Assembly: GCA_009694805.1 (NCBI GenBank)
Contig: SICM01000009.1
Coordinates: 1 to 52,923 of the forward strand
From: Candidatus Latescibacterota bacterium
GTDB taxonomy: Bacteria > Latescibacterota > UBA2968 > SICM01
Direction: 5' to 3'
Length of the DNA: 52,923 nt
Shown here one piece after another: positions 18,560-28,244 of the stretch (position 1 is the stretch's first letter; each line of letters starts with the position of its first letter). Position numbers and translations under genes: made by a program. Below the pieces are notes generated by a model that saw only the letters and a program-made list of their open reading frames with translations, was not told the origin of the DNA and did no database searches.

Positions 18560-19099
18560 TCAACCGATCTTCTGGATCGAATCTCCCACGCTGATCTGGC
18601 CCGCCCCCACGATGCGGACGTTGAGGCCCCGGAGCTTTCGCGTCCGGTAGTCCTTCAGGTTCACCAGCCGGAGCGCGGCCTCCCCGAAGCGGCGACTGAA
18701 CTTTTGACAGCCGGTGTGAGGCGCGTCCGTGACCTCCAGGACGGCCTCGCCGATGCGCAGCCGCGTCCCTGCGGGCAGGTTCTCCTCGCTCAGGTCGAGG
18801 TGGACGATCAGATTGTCGCCCGTTAACGGCACCCGCTCCCGGGCCCCTGCCACGACCTGCGCGACGCCGATGTTCATCAGCGTGATCTGCGCGTCGGGGT
18901 TGCGGTCCGGGTTGAGGGCCCATCGGTCGCCGTGCAGGCCACCGTCCGGGCTCACCAGGGCGCAGTCGGGCAGGGCGCGGCCCTCCCCTGGGAGGCGGAA
19001 GACGATTATCTCCACCGAGCCGCCGTCCTTCGGTCCGGGATGCAGGCGCTGAACCGCTGCCTCCAGCGCTTCAAAAGGTTGATGCAGGGGGTCGCTCAT
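18560..19099 (-). CDS. MOSC domain protein
   Basis: 179 residues with the MOSC fold signature: GLHGDRWAL, GDNLIVHLDLSEENLPAGTRL, LEVTDAPHTGC with the conserved cysteine, and GLNVRIVGAGQISVGD. MOSC domains act in molybdenum cofactor sulfuration or in N-hydroxylated substrate reduction. Stand-alone MOSC proteins are poorly characterised. A GGAGG Shine-Dalgarno lies 5 bases before the ATG. The gene precedes GGGPS by 13 bases. Confidence 0.85.
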   Translation of the reverse strand: MSDPLHQPFEALEAAVQRLHPGPKDGGSVEIIVFRLPGEGRALPDCALVSPDGGLHGDRWALNPDRNPDAQITLMNIGVAQVVAGARERVPLTGDNLIVHLDLSEENLPAGTRLRIGEAVLEVTDAPHTGCQKFSRRFGEAALRLVNLKDYRTRKLRGLNVRIVGAGQISVGDSIQKIG

Positions 19100-19112
19100 G
19101 GGGCCTCCAGGT

Positions 19113-19147
19113 AAGGATGAAGGATAAAGGATGAAGGATGAAAGATA
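19113..19147. repeat. Heptamer array 5
   Basis: AAGGATG, AAGGATA, AAGGATG x2, AAAGATA. It fills the gap between the alaS stop and the MOSC Shine-Dalgarno. No complementary arm is evident. Confidence 0.85.
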
Positions 19148-19153
19148 AGCGTG

Positions 19154-21751
19154 TTATCCCTTGACTTGTCTCTTGACGATCTCCACGGCGCTGTCGAGGG
19201 CCTCGTCGAGCTGGCTGACGTCATTTCCGCCGGCCTGAGCCAGATGGGGTTTTCCCCCGCCTTTGCCGCCCACGATCTTTGCGACTTCCTTCACGACTTC
19301 TCCGGCCTTGATCCCCTTCTCTTTGATCAGGTCGTCCGTGACCACCGTCAGAAAGACCGCCCGGTCCTCCAGGGCTGCGCCCAGCACGCCCACGCCTGAG
19401 CCGAGCTTCTCCCGCAGGGTGTCGGCCATGCGTCGGAAGTCGTCGAGGTCCTTGGGCGCCACGCGGCCGGCCACCACCCGGAAGCCGTCCACGGTCTGCG
19501 CCTGCGCCATCAGGGTCTCGATCTCCGACCCGGCGGCCTGCCGCCGCAGGGCCTCGATCTCCCGCTCCAGGTCCCGGCTGTGGAGCATCAGGCGTTCGAC
19601 GCGGGTCAGCAGCTCCGACGGCGGGGCGTTGAGCAGCCGGCCCAGGTCGTGGAGCAAGGCCCGCTCTGCCCGGGCCACCTGCTGGGCGTTCGCGCCCGTG
19701 GCGGCCTCGGCCCGCCGCACCCCTGCCGCGACCCCCCCCTCGGACAGGAGCCGGAAGGTCCCGACCTGCCCGGTGGCGGCCAGGTGCGTCCCGCCGCAGA
19801 GTTCCAGGCTGTAGTCCCCGATTCTGACCACGCGGACGACGTCGCCGTACTTCTCCCCGAACAGGGCCATCGCCCCCAGGGCCCGCGCCTCATCCAGGCC
19901 CATCAGGGCCGTGGAGACGGGCAGGTCCTCCCGCACCTTCTCGTTCACGATCTCCTCGATCCTTTCGATCTGCTCCTGCTCGGAGGCCGTGAAGTGGGTG
20001 AAGTCGAACCGCAGCCGGTCCGGGGCCACGAGTGACCCGGCCTGGTGGACGTGTTCGCCCAGGACGGTCCGCAGGGCGGCGTGGAACAGGTGCGTGGCCG
20101 TGTGGTTGCGGGCCGTGTCGAGCCGGCGCTCCGCGTCGATCTGCGCCGTGACCCTGGCCCCGGCGACGGCCCTCAGGTCTTTGCCGGTCAGCCGGGTGAG
20201 CCGGCCCCGGTGCAGGATGACCCCTTCGGCCCGGGTCGTGTCCTCGACCGCCACCTCGAAGTCCGTCCCCCGGACGGTCCCGGTGTCCCCCACCTGGCCA
20301 CCCGACTCCGCGTAGAACGGCGTCACGTCCAGGACGAGATCGACCCGTCCTTCTTCTCCTGCGTCGCACCGGACCACCGTGGCGTCCGCCGTCGTCTCCT
20401 CGTAGCCGATGAACCGCGAGTGGGCCACGGATATGGAATCCCCGGTCCCCCGGACCGGGCCTGCAAACTGAGACTTCGTGGCTTCCCGGGACCGCTCCCG
20501 CTGCCGCTCCATCTCGCGCTGGAACCCCTCGACATCTACGGAGAGGCCCTTTTCAGCGGCCATCAACTGCGTCAGGTCGAGCGGGAAGCCGTAGGTGTCG
20601 TAGAGCCGGAAGGCGTCGGCCCCGCTGATGTGCCCGGAGGCGCTGATCTTCTCGAACATGTCGATGCCCCGGTCGAGGGTCCTGCCGAAGTTCTCCTCCT
20701 CGGATTTGATGACCAGGGCGATGTGCTGCCCCTTCTCGGTGAGTTCGGGGTAGGCCTCTCCCATCACCTCCGCCAGCGTCGTGGTGAGCCTGTGGATGAA
20801 GGGTTCGTGCATGCCGAGCGTGCGGCCGTAGCGCGCGGCCCGGCGCAGGACGCGGCGCAGGACGTAGCCCCGTCCCTCGTTGGATGGCAGGGCTCCGTCG
20901 GCGATGCCGAAGGCGAGCATCCGGATGTGGTCGGCGATCACCCGGACGGCCACGCCGTGCTCGTCATTGTAGGGCCGGTCGGTGATGCCGCAGATCGCCG
21001 AGATGAGCGGGGTGAACACGTCCGTGTCGTAGTTGGACCGGACGCCCTGCAGGATGCTGCAGATCCGCTCGAACCCCATGCCGGTGTCCACGTGCTGGGC
21101 GGGCAGGGGGGAGAGCGCGCTGGATTCGTCGCGGTTGTACTGGATGAAGACGAGGTTCCAGATCTCGACGTAGTCCAGGTCTTCGCTGTTGACGCCTTCG
21201 GCCCGCTGGGATTCGAGGTCTCCGCGATAGTAGTGGACCTCGGAGCAGGGGCCGCACGGGCCGGTCTCCCCCATCTCCCAGAAGTTCTCCTTCTCGAACC
21301 GGAGGACGCGGCCCGGGAGGAGGTCCGTCTCCTCATACCAGAGCCTCTCCGCCTGGTCGTCGTCCAGGTAGACCGTGGCCCAGAGCCGCTCCTTGGGGAG
21401 TTTCCAGACCTCCGTGAGCAGCTCCCAGGCCCAGCGGATGGCCTCCCGCTTGAAGTAGTCGCCGAAGGACCAGTTCCCCAGCATCTCGAACAGGGTGTGG
21501 TGGCTGGGGCTCTTGCCCACGTCTTCGAGGTCGTTGTGCTTGCCGGAGACGCGGATGCATTTCTGCGCGTCCACGGCCCGGATGTAGTCCCGTTTTCCCG
21601 TGCCCAGGAAGACGTCCTTGAACTGGTTCATGCCGGCGTTGGTGAACAGCAGCGTCGGGTCGTCGGTGGTCACCGGGGCGCTGCGCACCCGACGGTGGCC
21701 GCGCGCCTCGAAGAAGTGGAGGAATTGTTCGCGGATCTCTTTAGAGGTCAT
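19154..21751 (-). CDS. alaS: Alanyl-tRNA synthetase
   Basis: 865 residues. Class II catalytic core at the N-terminus (TNAGMNQFKDVFLG, SGKHNDLEDVG, HHTLFEMLGNWSFGDYF), an editing domain with HTATHLFHAAL and CGGTHLAATG, and a C-terminal DHHA1 segment (GGKGGGKPHLAQAGG). The ATG at 21751 is the first that gives the conserved MTSKEIREQFLHFFE opening; a longer frame upstream is the dispersed repeat read through. No Shine-Dalgarno is obvious. The tRNA-Ala(CGC) in this window, with its G3:U70 pair, would be a substrate. Confidence 0.97.
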   Translation of the reverse strand: MTSKEIREQFLHFFEARGHRRVRSAPVTTDDPTLLFTNAGMNQFKDVFLGTGKRDYIRAVDAQKCIRVSGKHNDLEDVGKSPSHHTLFEMLGNWSFGDYFKREAIRWAWELLTEVWKLPKERLWATVYLDDDQAERLWYEETDLLPGRVLRFEKENFWEMGETGPCGPCSEVHYYRGDLESQRAEGVNSEDLDYVEIWNLVFIQYNRDESSALSPLPAQHVDTGMGFERICSILQGVRSNYDTDVFTPLISAICGITDRPYNDEHGVAVRVIADHIRMLAFGIADGALPSNEGRGYVLRRVLRRAARYGRTLGMHEPFIHRLTTTLAEVMGEAYPELTEKGQHIALVIKSEEENFGRTLDRGIDMFEKISASGHISGADAFRLYDTYGFPLDLTQLMAAEKGLSVDVEGFQREMERQRERSREATKSQFAGPVRGTGDSISVAHSRFIGYEETTADATVVRCDAGEEGRVDLVLDVTPFYAESGGQVGDTGTVRGTDFEVAVEDTTRAEGVILHRGRLTRLTGKDLRAVAGARVTAQIDAERRLDTARNHTATHLFHAALRTVLGEHVHQAGSLVAPDRLRFDFTHFTASEQEQIERIEEIVNEKVREDLPVSTALMGLDEARALGAMALFGEKYGDVVRVVRIGDYSLELCGGTHLAATGQVGTFRLLSEGGVAAGVRRAEAATGANAQQVARAERALLHDLGRLLNAPPSELLTRVERLMLHSRDLEREIEALRRQAAGSEIETLMAQAQTVDGFRVVAGRVAPKDLDDFRRMADTLREKLGSGVGVLGAALEDRAVFLTVVTDDLIKEKGIKAGEVVKEVAKIVGGKGGGKPHLAQAGGNDVSQLDEALDSAVEIVKRQVKG

Positions 21752-21806
21752 AAGGGATAGATTTTGATTTGAAATGCACCTCCCCTCCAACAGCCGCCCG
21801 TTCTTT

Positions 21807-21994
21807 TCCAACTTTTCTTGCTTGCCCAAGAAAAGTTGGACAAAAGAAGGGCACCCCTCAGACGCCGGGGAGGCTTGGGCGCGCCGCAACCTTGACGTTC
21901 AGTTGACGCACCGAAATTTGTGTCCCCGGAGAGTGGGTTGCTTCTGCTGGGCACCGGTGGTGGGGGTTTCTGGCGGCGCGCCTGCTTTTTGTCT
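21807..21994. repeat. Dispersed ~185-base repeat, copy 1
   Basis: It starts with a 14-bp hairpin (21807-21820 with 21827-21840) and continues through a long conserved stretch that includes TTGACGTTCAGTTGACGCAC and GAGAGTGGGTTGCTTCTGCT, then a GGCGGCGCGCC end. The second copy is at 45952. It has no clear open frame. It occupies the gap between alaS and recX. Confidence 0.9.
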
Positions 21995-22004
21995 GTACGC
22001 CGTT

Positions 22005-22553
22005 TTAATCTTCCTGTCTTCGGGTATCTTCCATCTCCTGCCACATCCGTCGGGCCGCGGCGCGGGCGACCTCGGCGTTGAAGCCGCGACGGCTGAGGAG
22101 GCCGTACATGCGGCCCAGGGCCTTTTCACGCTCCAGGCCCCGGTACCGGACGACCCTGGTTCGCAACAGGTCGAGGGCCTCGGCCTCCGGGTCACGGTCC
22201 GCCAGCATCTCGTCCAGGATCTCTGCGACCACGTCCGGGGCGACCCACCGGTCACGCAGTTCCCGTTCCAGGCCCTGCCGGCCCGTGGGCCGCGCGGTCT
22301 GCCGGTGTTCCACCCACTTCCTGGCGAAGGCCCGGTCGTCCAGCAGGCCGAGCCGCTCCAGCGCCCCCACCGCCCCTTCGATGGCCTGCGGGGAGAAGAG
22401 CCTCTTCCGGAGGCGACGGATGACTTCGCCCCGGCTTCGGGGCCGGGCGGCGAGCAGCCGGAAGGCGAGGTTCTTGGCCTGCTCCACGGCCTCGTCGTGC
22501 GCGAAGAGCCGGGCGGCCTGGTCATCGACCAGCGGATGCCTGTCGGGCTTCAT
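22005..22553 (-). CDS. recX: Regulatory protein RecX
   Basis: 182 residues of repeated three-helix units: AARPRSRGEVIRRLRKRLF, LLDDRAFARKWVE, GRQGLERELRDRWV. RecX inhibits RecA filament growth. It lies downstream of recA, as in most bacteria, after a terminator-like hairpin that would limit its expression. GAGGT lies 5 bases before the ATG. Confidence 0.9.
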   Translation of the reverse strand: MKPDRHPLVDDQAARLFAHDEAVEQAKNLAFRLLAARPRSRGEVIRRLRKRLFSPQAIEGAVGALERLGLLDDRAFARKWVEHRQTARPTGRQGLERELRDRWVAPDVVAEILDEMLADRDPEAEALDLLRTRVVRYRGLEREKALGRMYGLLSRRGFNAEVARAAARRMWQEMEDTRRQED

Positions 22554-22603
22554 AAGACCTCACAAGATATGCAAAAGCCCCTTCAACGTCAACAGGATAA
22601 ATA

Positions 22604-22634
22604 AAGAACGCCCACGCTTGGCGCGGGCGTTCTT
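22604..22634 (-). terminator. Terminator-like hairpin between recA and recX
   Basis: AAGAACGCCCACGC (22604-22617) pairs with GCGCGGGCGTTCTT (22621-22634) with one mismatch. On the minus strand a T-rich tail follows (TTTATTTAT). Partial read-through would give low recX levels. Confidence 0.7.
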
Positions 22635-22662
22635 CTGTTCGTCCAGCCTCCTGCATCGTCCT

Positions 22663-23718
<1,056 letters not shown>

Positions 23719-23834
23719 GGCGTCGTCCTCCTCCTAATCCTACAATGGGTGACATAGGGCGCTGTGAGGTTGTTTCTGGCTCCGGCGTCGGGCGCCTGGA
23801 GCGTCAGGTATGGCTAGCACCCTGCGACGACGTT

Positions 23835-23863
23835 AATATACTGAACAAAAGTATATATGTCAA
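23835..23863 (-). promoter_or_regulatory. recA promoter with palindromic operator candidate
   Basis: On the minus strand TTGACA (23858-23863), a 17-base spacer, and TATATT (23835-23840). A perfect inverted repeat, ATATACT-N7-AGTATAT (23836-23856), fills the spacer and overlaps the -10 element. The placement is what one expects of an SOS repressor site, but the sequence is neither the E. coli (CTGT-N8-ACAG) nor the Bacillus (GAAC-N4-GTTC) box. Confidence 0.75.
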
Positions 23864-24163
23864 GGAGAATCCGCAACTCGTGCAGATTTATAAAATATTG
23901 TTATATATTGACTTGATTTCATTCATAAAAAATCTTTTCACAGGTCATCCACATCGGTGGATAACCCGTTTCCGGGAGGGATGTATACTGCCCGGAGTGA
24001 AAGGGATCGACCGATATGGGTGAACAAGATGTTCCCATCGGGCTCCCGGCCCGTGTGGCCGCTGGATGTCTGCCTCTGCATCTTCTGTGCCTTTTGAGAG
24101 GGAACGGACCTCTGTCGCGTTGTCGCATCCATCAGAAATTCGCAAAGACCGTGCCATAAAATA
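23864..24163. other. Non-coding stretch upstream of recA
   Basis: No gene seen. It is AT-rich at 23885-23940. A short palindrome ATCCAC-N4-GTGGAT (23947-23962) resembles two inverted, imperfect DnaA boxes. Nothing else can be supported. Confidence 0.4.
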
Positions 24164-24231
24164 GGGATGAGGAATGGGGAATGAGGGGATAAGAGCAGCC
24201 CTCGATCCTCACCCCTCAACCCTCATTCCTT
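24164..24231. repeat. Heptamer array 6
   Basis: GGGATGA, GGAATGG, GGAATGA, GGGGATA, then CCTCGAT, CCTCACC, CCTCAAC, CCTCATT, CCTT. The right arm continues into the thpR gene: its stop codon and last two sense codons lie within repeat units. Its words recur in array 15 (38794). Confidence 0.9.
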
Positions 24232-24777
24232 CAGACCGACCCTCGCCATCGGCGTGTAAATGGGGCCGTCGGGCCGAAGATCACTCTTCATGACGAGGAC
24301 CTCCCGGACGACCGTGTCGGAAACGGCCGGATCAGAAATCGAAGGCAGATTTATGGCGCCCCGTCGATCCCGCATCGCCCGGCCGATCGTCAGATGGGGT
24401 GCAAAGGGTCGGTCCTCCCTGGGAAATCCCCGCCCAACCAGTTCATCTTCAACCCGATGCTGAAGGCCCAGGAGCGCTTCCAGACCTCCCTCCAGACTCA
24501 CATACAAGACCCGGGGGCGGTGCACGTTCGGGAAGGCCCCGAGCGCGCCGGGCCGGATCGAGAAGGGCTGCCCGGCGGCGGAGACGACGGCCTGATGCAC
24601 CTCCGGCATCCGGCTTTCCTCGACATCGCCGAGGAAGCGAAGCGTGAGGTGGAGGTTCTCCGCCTTAACCCACCGGATGCCCTGCGCGTGGGGCTTCAGG
24701 TCCTCTATCATCTGCCCGATCTTCTGCCGAACCTCCTCCGTCGGGGCGATGGCGATGAATGTCCTGATCGTGGCCAT
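24223..24777 (-). CDS. thpR: RNA 2',3'-cyclic phosphodiesterase ThpR (LigT)
   Basis: 184 residues of the 2H phosphoesterase family, with both catalytic HxTx motifs: HLTL (near residue 43) and HLTI (near residue 127). It begins RTFIAIAPTEEV and contains RFLGDV, both usual for the family. ThpR often lies next to recA or cinA. The stop codon is inside heptamer array 6. No Shine-Dalgarno stands out. Confidence 0.92.
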   Translation of the reverse strand: MATIRTFIAIAPTEEVRQKIGQMIEDLKPHAQGIRWVKAENLHLTLRFLGDVEESRMPEVHQAVVSAAGQPFSIRPGALGAFPNVHRPRVLYVSLEGGLEALLGLQHRVEDELVGRGFPREDRPFAPHLTIGRAMRDRRGAINLPSISDPAVSDTVVREVLVMKSDLRPDGPIYTPMARVGLKE

Positions 24778-24798
24778 CCACAGATTGTATCAAAAACG

Positions 24799-24844
24799 TA
24801 TCCGCAGATTTCGCAGATATGCGCAGATAGAAAACCATCTGCGG
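24799..24844. repeat. Period 9-10 array (CGCAGAT words)
   Basis: CGCAGAT occurs three times at intervals of 9-10 bases, then ATCTGCG in inverted orientation after GAAAACC. Similar words occur at 46142. Confidence 0.65.
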
Positions 24845-24846
24845 AC

Positions 24847-26328
24847 CTATGGTTTCGGGGCTGCCTTGAGCGCCCGGATGATGCCGTATTTTTTGTCGTC
24901 CAACTGTCGGTAGAGCACAGAACCGCCGGCCACGATGAGCGGGCAGAGCGACGGGGTGTTCTCCAGCTTGTGACGCCAGATCTCTTTCCCCGAGGCCCCG
25001 TCGAGGGCGTAGATGAACCCCCCTTTGTCGCTGGAGCCGTGGTAGACCACCCCGGTCGTCGTGTCCACGGCCACCGGGAACCGAACCGGCCACCTGTCGT
25101 CGAACCGCCACAACTCCTTTCCGGTCGACCGGTCCAGGGCGATGACGCTCTTTTCCGACGAGACGAAGACCCGGTCGTCGTGGGCTGCGATCCCCTCCGC
25201 CTTCAGCGGTGAGGACCAGAGTTTCTCCCCCCTGTCCGCCCTGAGGACGTGGAGGCCACCGCCCTTCTCTGACGAGGCATAGCAGATGGTTCCGTTCGCA
25301 GCGAGGTGGACGCTGTATCCTCTGCCCGGGTTGGGATATTTCCAGAGTTCCTGGTTGGAGGCGTGGTCGACAGCCACCAGGTTTCCCTTGCCGTCCGAGG
25401 AGCTGACCAGGACGGTCTTGCCCTCGAACGCAAACGCATCATAGCCTTTTCCCTCCAGGGACTTCTCCAGGAGGACCGAACCCGAAACGGCATCGAACTT
25501 GTAGAGCTTGTTGGCAGTCGTCATGACGTAGATCGTCGTCCCGATGGCCATGGCGTCCCCGGTGCCGGGCCTGGCCTGCGGAGGGGCCGGGAGATCCCTG
25601 GACCAGAGTTCCGCCCCAGAGGCCAGGTCTACGGCCTTGATCTTGTCCCTGGCCGTATAGACGACCCGTTTGTCATCGTAGTACCAGATGATTCCGCCTC
25701 CGTCCGGCTTGAAGAGGGGGTCCCCGGTGTCGGGGTAGATCAGGGAGGAGCTGTATCCCCCGCCCGACGCCGCGGAGACGATCCCTTTGGCCCCATCCAG
25801 GGCCAGGAAGTTGTCGGGATAAGGATAGGCCGTGGGCCAGCCTTCGTAGAGGCCGGGGTCTACCTCGCCGAGGAGGGAGACTTTCAGGTTCTTCTTCCAC
25901 AACTCCCGGCCGGTTTTCTGGTCGATGCCGTACATCCTGGCTTCGGCGATGAGCTTGGCCACGTCCCGGTCGAGGAGGTAGAGGACCCCCGCACTGGCGG
26001 CGATGCCCAGTTCGTGCTTGGTCGGCCCGAATCGGGCCTCGCTCTTCCACTTCGTCTTGCCCGTGGCGCAGTCCACCGCGATGAAGGCCTCGGAGGACAT
26101 CTCCGGCTCTCCTGTGAGGGGCCCGCTCAGCACGTAGAGGAGGTTTCCGACCACCGTGGGTTTCACGCCGACAAATTCCATGAGGCGCCCCGGCAGCCAG
26201 CCGTAGTCGCGCTGCTCCCAGGCGATCGTCTGACCGTCCTGCCCATCGGCCTGTCTGAGCATCCCTGGCGACGTCATCCCCGTGCAGATCACCAGGCTTC
26301 CCAAAACGAAACGCCGTGCACGATGCAT
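24847..26328 (-). CDS. Secreted PQQ-binding-like beta-propeller protein
   Basis: 493 residues with an N-terminal signal sequence (positive MHRARR, then a hydrophobic FVLGSLVICTG). The body is a string of propeller blades with the recurring pattern of D..TGK.LW, for instance DCATGKTKWK, DQKTGRELWK, DLASGAELWS, DRSTGKELWR, DGASGKEIWR. These are the PQQ_2 / pyrrolo-quinoline-like repeats found in BamB and in quinoprotein dehydrogenases. No obvious dehydrogenase catalytic residues are seen, so it is more likely a binding or scaffold protein exported across the inner membrane. The neighbours give no functional link. Confidence 0.85.
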   Translation of the reverse strand: MHRARRFVLGSLVICTGMTSPGMLRQADGQDGQTIAWEQRDYGWLPGRLMEFVGVKPTVVGNLLYVLSGPLTGEPEMSSEAFIAVDCATGKTKWKSEARFGPTKHELGIAASAGVLYLLDRDVAKLIAEARMYGIDQKTGRELWKKNLKVSLLGEVDPGLYEGWPTAYPYPDNFLALDGAKGIVSAASGGGYSSSLIYPDTGDPLFKPDGGGIIWYYDDKRVVYTARDKIKAVDLASGAELWSRDLPAPPQARPGTGDAMAIGTTIYVMTTANKLYKFDAVSGSVLLEKSLEGKGYDAFAFEGKTVLVSSSDGKGNLVAVDHASNQELWKYPNPGRGYSVHLAANGTICYASSEKGGGLHVLRADRGEKLWSSPLKAEGIAAHDDRVFVSSEKSVIALDRSTGKELWRFDDRWPVRFPVAVDTTTGVVYHGSSDKGGFIYALDGASGKEIWRHKLENTPSLCPLIVAGGSVLYRQLDDKKYGIIRALKAAPKP

Positions 26329-26351
26329 AGACAGCCCTCCTTAAAATCGTT

Positions 26352-27080
26352 TCAGCGATAGAGTCCCATCTGCCGGATCAGCCTCTCCACCTCTTCAGGC
26401 ACCAGGTCGCTGATCCCCTCCTCCTTGCGCAACCGCTCCCGGACCTCCGAAGAGGACATCCTGGCGTGGCGGGCATCGAGTTCCATCACTGTGATCCGGT
26501 TCGCAAATTCCCGACACTCAGGTCGTTCCAGAAAACGCTGAACGACTTCGGTAGTATATTCCCCCCTGTTGGCCGCTACAAAGCGGCAGGATGCGAACAT
26601 CCGGCCCAGCTCCGCAGGCATGTCCGCGTAGTATTTAGGGTCAAAAAGGCGGACCAGGGTGTCGTAGCCGACGATGAAACAGATCTCCGTGCCAGACGGG
26701 TAGCAGGCCCTCAGGGCAGCCGCTTTGTCGACGAAGCGGGGGTGGCTGACGGCCGCGACCGAACAGGAAGGCCGCGACCCGGCCAGGGCATCGAGCATCC
26801 AGAGACGCGCTTCCAGGGGTGCGCCGTAGAGCCTCTTCTCCACGTTGGTCCTGGCCAGCACGAACAGGGTTTCGTGGAAGCCACAGAGGCGGTCGGCCTC
26901 CTCCGTCATCCTGACGTGCGCCCGCGTGGGCGGGTTGAACGAGGCGGACATGACGCCGAGGCGTCCTCCTGGCCCGTGGATGCCTTCCGGGGCGCGGCGG
27001 ATGATCGCGGCCTGCGGAGGCCCCGTGGGGTCCAGGCCCTCGATCACGCGGCGAAGGTCATCGAGACGTGAAACGGTCAT
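26352..27080 (-). CDS. Nicotinate-nucleotide adenylyltransferase-like protein
   Basis: 242 residues. A nucleotidyltransferase (HIGH-type) core with GVMSASFNPPTRAHVRM; the usual GSFNPPHxGH motif is here SFNPPTRAH, with threonine in place of the first histidine. A C-terminal ARHARMSSSEVRERLR segment fits the ISSTxIR motif of NadD-type enzymes. The first ~40 residues are an extension beyond NadD. The ATG at 27080 follows the pgpA stop by 4 bases. The altered first histidine position makes the exact substrate uncertain. Confidence 0.7.
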   Translation of the reverse strand: MTVSRLDDLRRVIEGLDPTGPPQAAIIRRAPEGIHGPGGRLGVMSASFNPPTRAHVRMTEEADRLCGFHETLFVLARTNVEKRLYGAPLEARLWMLDALAGSRPSCSVAAVSHPRFVDKAAALRACYPSGTEICFIVGYDTLVRLFDPKYYADMPAELGRMFASCRFVAANRGEYTTEVVQRFLERPECREFANRITVMELDARHARMSSSEVRERLRKEEGISDLVPEEVERLIRQMGLYR

Positions 27081-27084
27081 AAAC

Positions 27085-27516
27085 TCACATCCGGCCCCAT
27101 AGCGCCAGCCCGGCGTGCAGGAGAAGGTTGCCATAGAGGCCCGCGGCGATGTCGTCCAGCATCACCCCCCAGCCGGCGGGAAGCCGTTCGAACTGCCGGG
27201 CGGGCGAGGGTTTGAGGACATCCAGGACCCGGAACACCAGGAACCCGGCGATGGCCAGCGGGATGGACCTGGGGAGCAGGGCGACGGTCACGCCGAATCC
27301 CACGATCTCATCGATCACGACGCGCCCGGGGTCTTTACCCCACACGGTTTCGGCGTCCGAGGATACCTTCACGCCCACGACGAAGAGGAGCAGGAGTCCG
27401 GCCATCCAGAGATGGACAGGGGTGACCGGGAGGAGGAGATAGAGCGCGAGGCCGACCAGGCTGCCGGCAGAGCCCGGCGCGATCGGGGCATAACCCGAAA
27501 AGGCGCCGGTCGCCAC
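27085..27516 (-). CDS. pgpA: Phosphatidylglycerophosphatase A (PgpA)
   Basis: Integral membrane lipid phosphatase with ATGAFSGYAPIAPGSAGS, VIDEIVGF, FRVLDVLKPSP and MLDDIAAGLYGN, the whole PgpA signature set. It dephosphorylates phosphatidylglycerol phosphate, the product of the adjacent pgsA-type enzyme. The start is uncertain. GTG at 27516 gives a minimal protein, but the frame stays open another 15 codons back to a CTG, with GGGGAGAGG inside that stretch, so the true N-terminus may be slightly longer. Confidence 0.88.
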   Translation of the reverse strand: MATGAFSGYAPIAPGSAGSLVGLALYLLLPVTPVHLWMAGLLLLFVVGVKVSSDAETVWGKDPGRVVIDEIVGFGVTVALLPRSIPLAIAGFLVFRVLDVLKPSPARQFERLPAGWGVMLDDIAAGLYGNLLLHAGLALWGRM

Positions 27517-27557
27517 AAAGCGTGTGAAGATGTTGATGGGCAGGACCTCTCCCCAAA

Positions 27558-27601
27558 ACAGTCACGAGTCGCGAGTCAAAAGAAAATGACCCGTGACTGT
27601 T
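27558..27601. repeat. Heptamer array 7
   Basis: GTCACGA, GTCGCGA, GTCAAAA, then an A-rich core and complementary TGACCCG, TGACTGT. The ends form ACAGTCACG / CGTGACTGT. It shares GTCACGA with array 10 (31551). It lies between pgsA and pgpA. Confidence 0.85.
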
Positions 27602-27610
27602 TCTTACCCG

Positions 27611-28180
27611 CTACTTTCTGATCTTGGCGAGCACGTTCCGATTGCCCCACACGTAGTCTATCGCCGACCAGGCCGTGACGAGGGCGACAACCATCATAAA
27701 GCTGTGAACATAGTTCGAGACGACGTCCCGATTCTCCTGGGTGAGCAACGTCTGAATGGCGATGATGCTGGTCCCCTGCACGACGGCCTTGACCTTTCCG
27801 CTCTTTCGGGCGGAGATGATCACGCCCTGCGAGGCCGCGGCCGTGCGCAGGGTGGAGACGAGCATGTCCCGGTAGAGGATGGTGGCCACCATCCAGAGGG
27901 GGGCCAGGTGCGCCGCCAGATAGCAGAGGAAGATGGTGAACCTGGAGATGCTGTCGGCCAGGGGATCAAAGATCTTCCCGAACGACGTCACCTGCCCCCG
28001 GGACCGGGCGAGGTAGCCGTCGAGCACATCGGACCCTTCCGACATCAGGACGATGGCCAGAGACAGGGGGGCCGACAGCGCGCTGTCCCAGAAGAAGACC
28101 GCGATGAACACCGGACTCATGATCAGCCGGAAGGTCGTCAGCGCGTTGGCGAGGGTGATGGGGAGGGAGAGGGCGTACAT
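27611..28180 (-). CDS. CDP-alcohol phosphatidyltransferase (PgsA-like)
   Basis: 189 residues with the CDP-alcohol phosphotransferase motif D-x2-DG-x2-AR-x8-G-x3-D-x3-D, visible as SDVLDGYLAR, GKIFDPLAD. Several hydrophobic helices surround it. Paired with pgpA it most likely makes phosphatidylglycerol phosphate from CDP-diacylglycerol and glycerol-3-phosphate. The substrate is inferred from the pair. An archaetidyl-type substrate is possible given the GGGPS gene, but nothing in the sequence shows it. Confidence 0.85.
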   Translation of the reverse strand: MYALSLPITLANALTTFRLIMSPVFIAVFFWDSALSAPLSLAIVLMSEGSDVLDGYLARSRGQVTSFGKIFDPLADSISRFTIFLCYLAAHLAPLWMVATILYRDMLVSTLRTAAASQGVIISARKSGKVKAVVQGTSIIAIQTLLTQENRDVVSNYVHSFMMVVALVTAWSAIDYVWGNRNVLAKIRK

Positions 28181-28203
28181 CGGAAAAGCCTTCAGGAAAA
28201 GAC

Positions 28204-28244
28204 AGGTGTCAGGGATTGGTTTTTACCCGACACCCGATCCCCGT
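28204..28244. repeat. Heptamer array 8
   Basis: AGGTGTC, AGGGATT, GGTTTTT, ACCCGAC, ACCCGAT, CCC. The core is TTTTT, that is, the A-rich core in reverse orientation. It lies between the pgsA start and the recR stop. Confidence 0.75.

Noticed and set aside
23945-23965. Inverted DnaA boxes near recA as an origin
   Set aside because: Only two imperfect boxes, no AT-rich DUE with further boxes, and no dnaA or dnaN gene nearby.
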